Shown here one piece after another: positions 5,268 through 6,488 of a stretch of 6,488 bases of DNA. The position numbers and the translations under genes are program-made. The DNA comes from Firmicutes bacterium CAG:449 (lineage in GTDB: Bacteria; Bacillota_I; Bacilli_A; RFN20; CAG-449): contig FR889364.1 in assembly GCA_000432895.1 (NCBI GenBank), forward strand, positions 10,429-16,916, written 5' to 3'. Positions within the stretch are counted from its first letter, which is position 1. The number at the start of each line of letters is the position of its first letter. The notes beneath the pieces are model-generated. The model did not search any database and was not told where the DNA came from. It saw nothing but the letters and a program-made list of their open reading frames with translations.

Positions 5268-6488
5268 TTATTCCTCGCGATCTTTTAAAATTTTCTTTTC
5301 TGAATATTTATCAAATAAATGAATATGTGATAAATCAAAACTAAATGTATATGTTTTACCAACTTCTATTTTATAACTTGCATTAACTTTTACAAGCACT
5401 TTTTGTCCATTTAATTCACCATATACAAGTAATTCATGACCTAATAATTCACAAACATCACATTTAAAGGAAAATTCTTCACTTGGATTTTTATTATTAA
5501 CATCACCTTTCATATAAATATCTTCTGGTCTAACACCTAATAAAATTTGATGAGGTTTATCAATATCTTTTAAATCATTTAATCTAGAATTTAAGCTATT
5601 AATTTCTTGAGTTAATTCTTTAATATCTTTATCTAACAAAAAATAATTTTCTTTTTGTTCATTAGAAGTTAATTTTTTAAATTTATTATCATTTTCTTCA
5701 ATAAACTTTTTAAGTTCAAGAATTTCATTTTGTTTATTTTTAATATCTTTATTAATTCTAATAACTTCATTTTTATAAAAATCATCATGTTGACTAATAA
5801 ATTGTTTTGGTAAAGAAATTTTAATATCATTAAGTAAACTAACTTTACCATTATCATATTCAACATCAAAAATATTCATACTTGGAGAACCAATAAAAGT
5901 GGCCACGAAGACATTACTTGGATTATTATAAACATCTCTAGGAGTTCCTATTTGTTGAATATAACCATCCTTCATAATAACTATTCTGCTAGCCATTGTC
6001 ATCGCTTCAGTTTGGTCATGAGTAACATAAATTGTTGTCGCATTAACTCGACGATGAATTTTAGCAATTTCACTACGCATTTGCACTCTTAATTTAGCAT
6101 CAAGATTACTTAAAGGTTCATCCATAAGGAAAACCTTAGGTTCTCTAACAATCGCTCTTCCAAGCGCTACTCTTTGTCGTTGCCCACCTGATAAAGCTTT
6201 TGGTTTTCTATCTAAATAAGGAGTTAAGCCTAAAATTTCTGCCGCATCATAAACTTTTTTTCTAATTTCTTCTTTTGGCATTTTCATTTTCTTTTTAGTG
6301 AAAACTTGATTACCATTTTCATCTAAAATAGGATCACCTTTTTTATGGTTACCTTCATCTTTTTTATAAAATAAAGGTACATCATATTCAAATTTTCTTA
6401 AAGTTAAAGAAAATGCTAAATTTTTAAAAACAGTCATATGAGGATATAAAGCATAATTTTGGAAAACCATAGCAATATCACGATCTTT
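5268..6488 (-). CDS. Sugar ABC transporter ATP-binding protein, MsmK/UgpC/MalK type, 5' end outside the window
   Basis: The frame continues through the right edge: RDIA precedes MVFQNYALYPH, so the methionine at 6468-6470 is internal and the Walker A part is missing. Numbering from that Met, the Q-loop is VFQNY, the signature LSGGQRQR is at 93-100, Walker B with the D-loop is VFLMDEPLSNLDAKLR (113-128), and the switch histidine is in YVTHDQTEAM (148-157). A MalK-type regulatory domain follows, with LLGVRPEDIY at 310-319. These features mark the shared ATPase that energises carbohydrate importers at the inner membrane face. Two insertions are unusual. One of about 35 residues (27-62) lies between the Q-loop and signature. 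The other, about 80 residues (222-304), is a charged, heptad-like coiled coil inside the regulatory domain. Related ATPases are about 370 residues, and this one is already longer than that without its N-terminus. No permease genes are in view. Confidence 0.95.
   Translation of the reverse strand, partial: KDRDIAMVFQNYALYPHMTVFKNLAFSLTLRKFEYDVPLFYKKDEGNHKKGDPILDENGNQVFTKKKMKMPKEEIRKKVYDAAEILGLTPYLDRKPKALSGGQRQRVALGRAIVREPKVFLMDEPLSNLDAKLRVQMRSEIAKIHRRVNATTIYVTHDQTEAMTMASRIVIMKDGYIQQIGTPRDVYNNPSNVFVATFIGSPSMNIFDVEYDNGKVSLLNDIKISLPKQFISQHDDFYKNEVIRINKDIKNKQNEILELKKFIEENDNKFKKLTSNEQKENYFLLDKDIKELTQEINSLNSRLNDLKDIDKPHQILLGVRPEDIYMKGDVNNKNPSEEFSFKCDVCELLGHELLVYGELNGQKVLVKVNASYKIEVGKTYTFSFDLSHIHLFDKYSEKKILKDREE

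Noticed and set aside
5669..5869. A 66-codon minus-strand open frame rich in Met, Leu, Ile and Lys.
   Set aside because: It lies wholly inside the ATPase's coiled-coil insertion in another frame; its composition is what A/T-rich coiled-coil codons give when shifted, and no ribosome site supports it.
6468..6470. The ATG at 6468-6470 as the start of the ATPase.
   Set aside because: The frame stays open to the window edge and encodes RDIA directly before MVFQNYALYPH, the normal sequence leading into the Q-loop; Walker A must lie beyond the edge.

Overview
This is an AT-rich window with strongly A/T-biased codons. All five complete intact genes end in TAA. The gene content is sugar-related: a cytoplasmic family 2 glycosidase, AraC-type regulators and an MsmK/UgpC-type sugar ABC ATPase. 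This suggests a low-GC Bacillota or Mollicutes-related bacterium, perhaps an uncultured gut lineage; that placement is inference from base composition and gene families only. All 20 Trp codons I counted in five of the six intact genes are TGG, so the main genes do not depend on reading TGA as Trp.

Left region (1-2529): a leftward operon of a GH2 glycosidase followed 4 bp later by a multi-pass membrane protein resembling DUF624/YesL. The membrane gene runs off the left edge. Its reading frame has no stop inside the window, and I established it by translating the reverse strand line by line. The 130-bp gap at 2400-2529 separates the GH2 gene from a divergent AraC-family regulator. It holds an extended -10 for GH2, overlapping promoter signals, and a tandem 19-bp-period direct repeat placed where an AraC-type activator would be expected to bind.

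Middle region (2530-4295): two AraC-family regulators in tandem on the + strand, 74 bp apart. The first (296 aa) has a clear cupin sensor half. The second (266 aa) has a divergent sensor half and no Shine-Dalgarno sequence.

Decayed region (4296-4924): a promoter-like signal, then a strong intrinsic terminator, then the remnant of a CPA1 (NhaP-like) Na+/H+ antiporter. The remnant keeps the first membrane segment and the last part of the protein, lacks the centre, and has one in-frame TGA. A + strand terminator follows it, back to back with the terminator of the convergent operon.

Right region (4925-6488): a leftward operon of an MsmK/UgpC/MalK-type ATPase (5' end outside the window) and an unrecognised 113-aa protein that starts 1 bp after the ATPase stop. 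The ATPase carries two insertions, one in the helical subdomain and one coiled-coil of about 80 residues in the regulatory domain.

Overall reading: the left half looks like a small regulated carbohydrate-use locus (sensor regulator, intracellular glycosidase, membrane accessory protein), and the ATPase probably energises sugar importers encoded elsewhere. I did not find a clearly new defence or mobile system. The best leads are the AraC-type operator, the insertions in the ATPase, the antiporter remnant with its terminator-bearing leader, and the unknown 113-aa protein.
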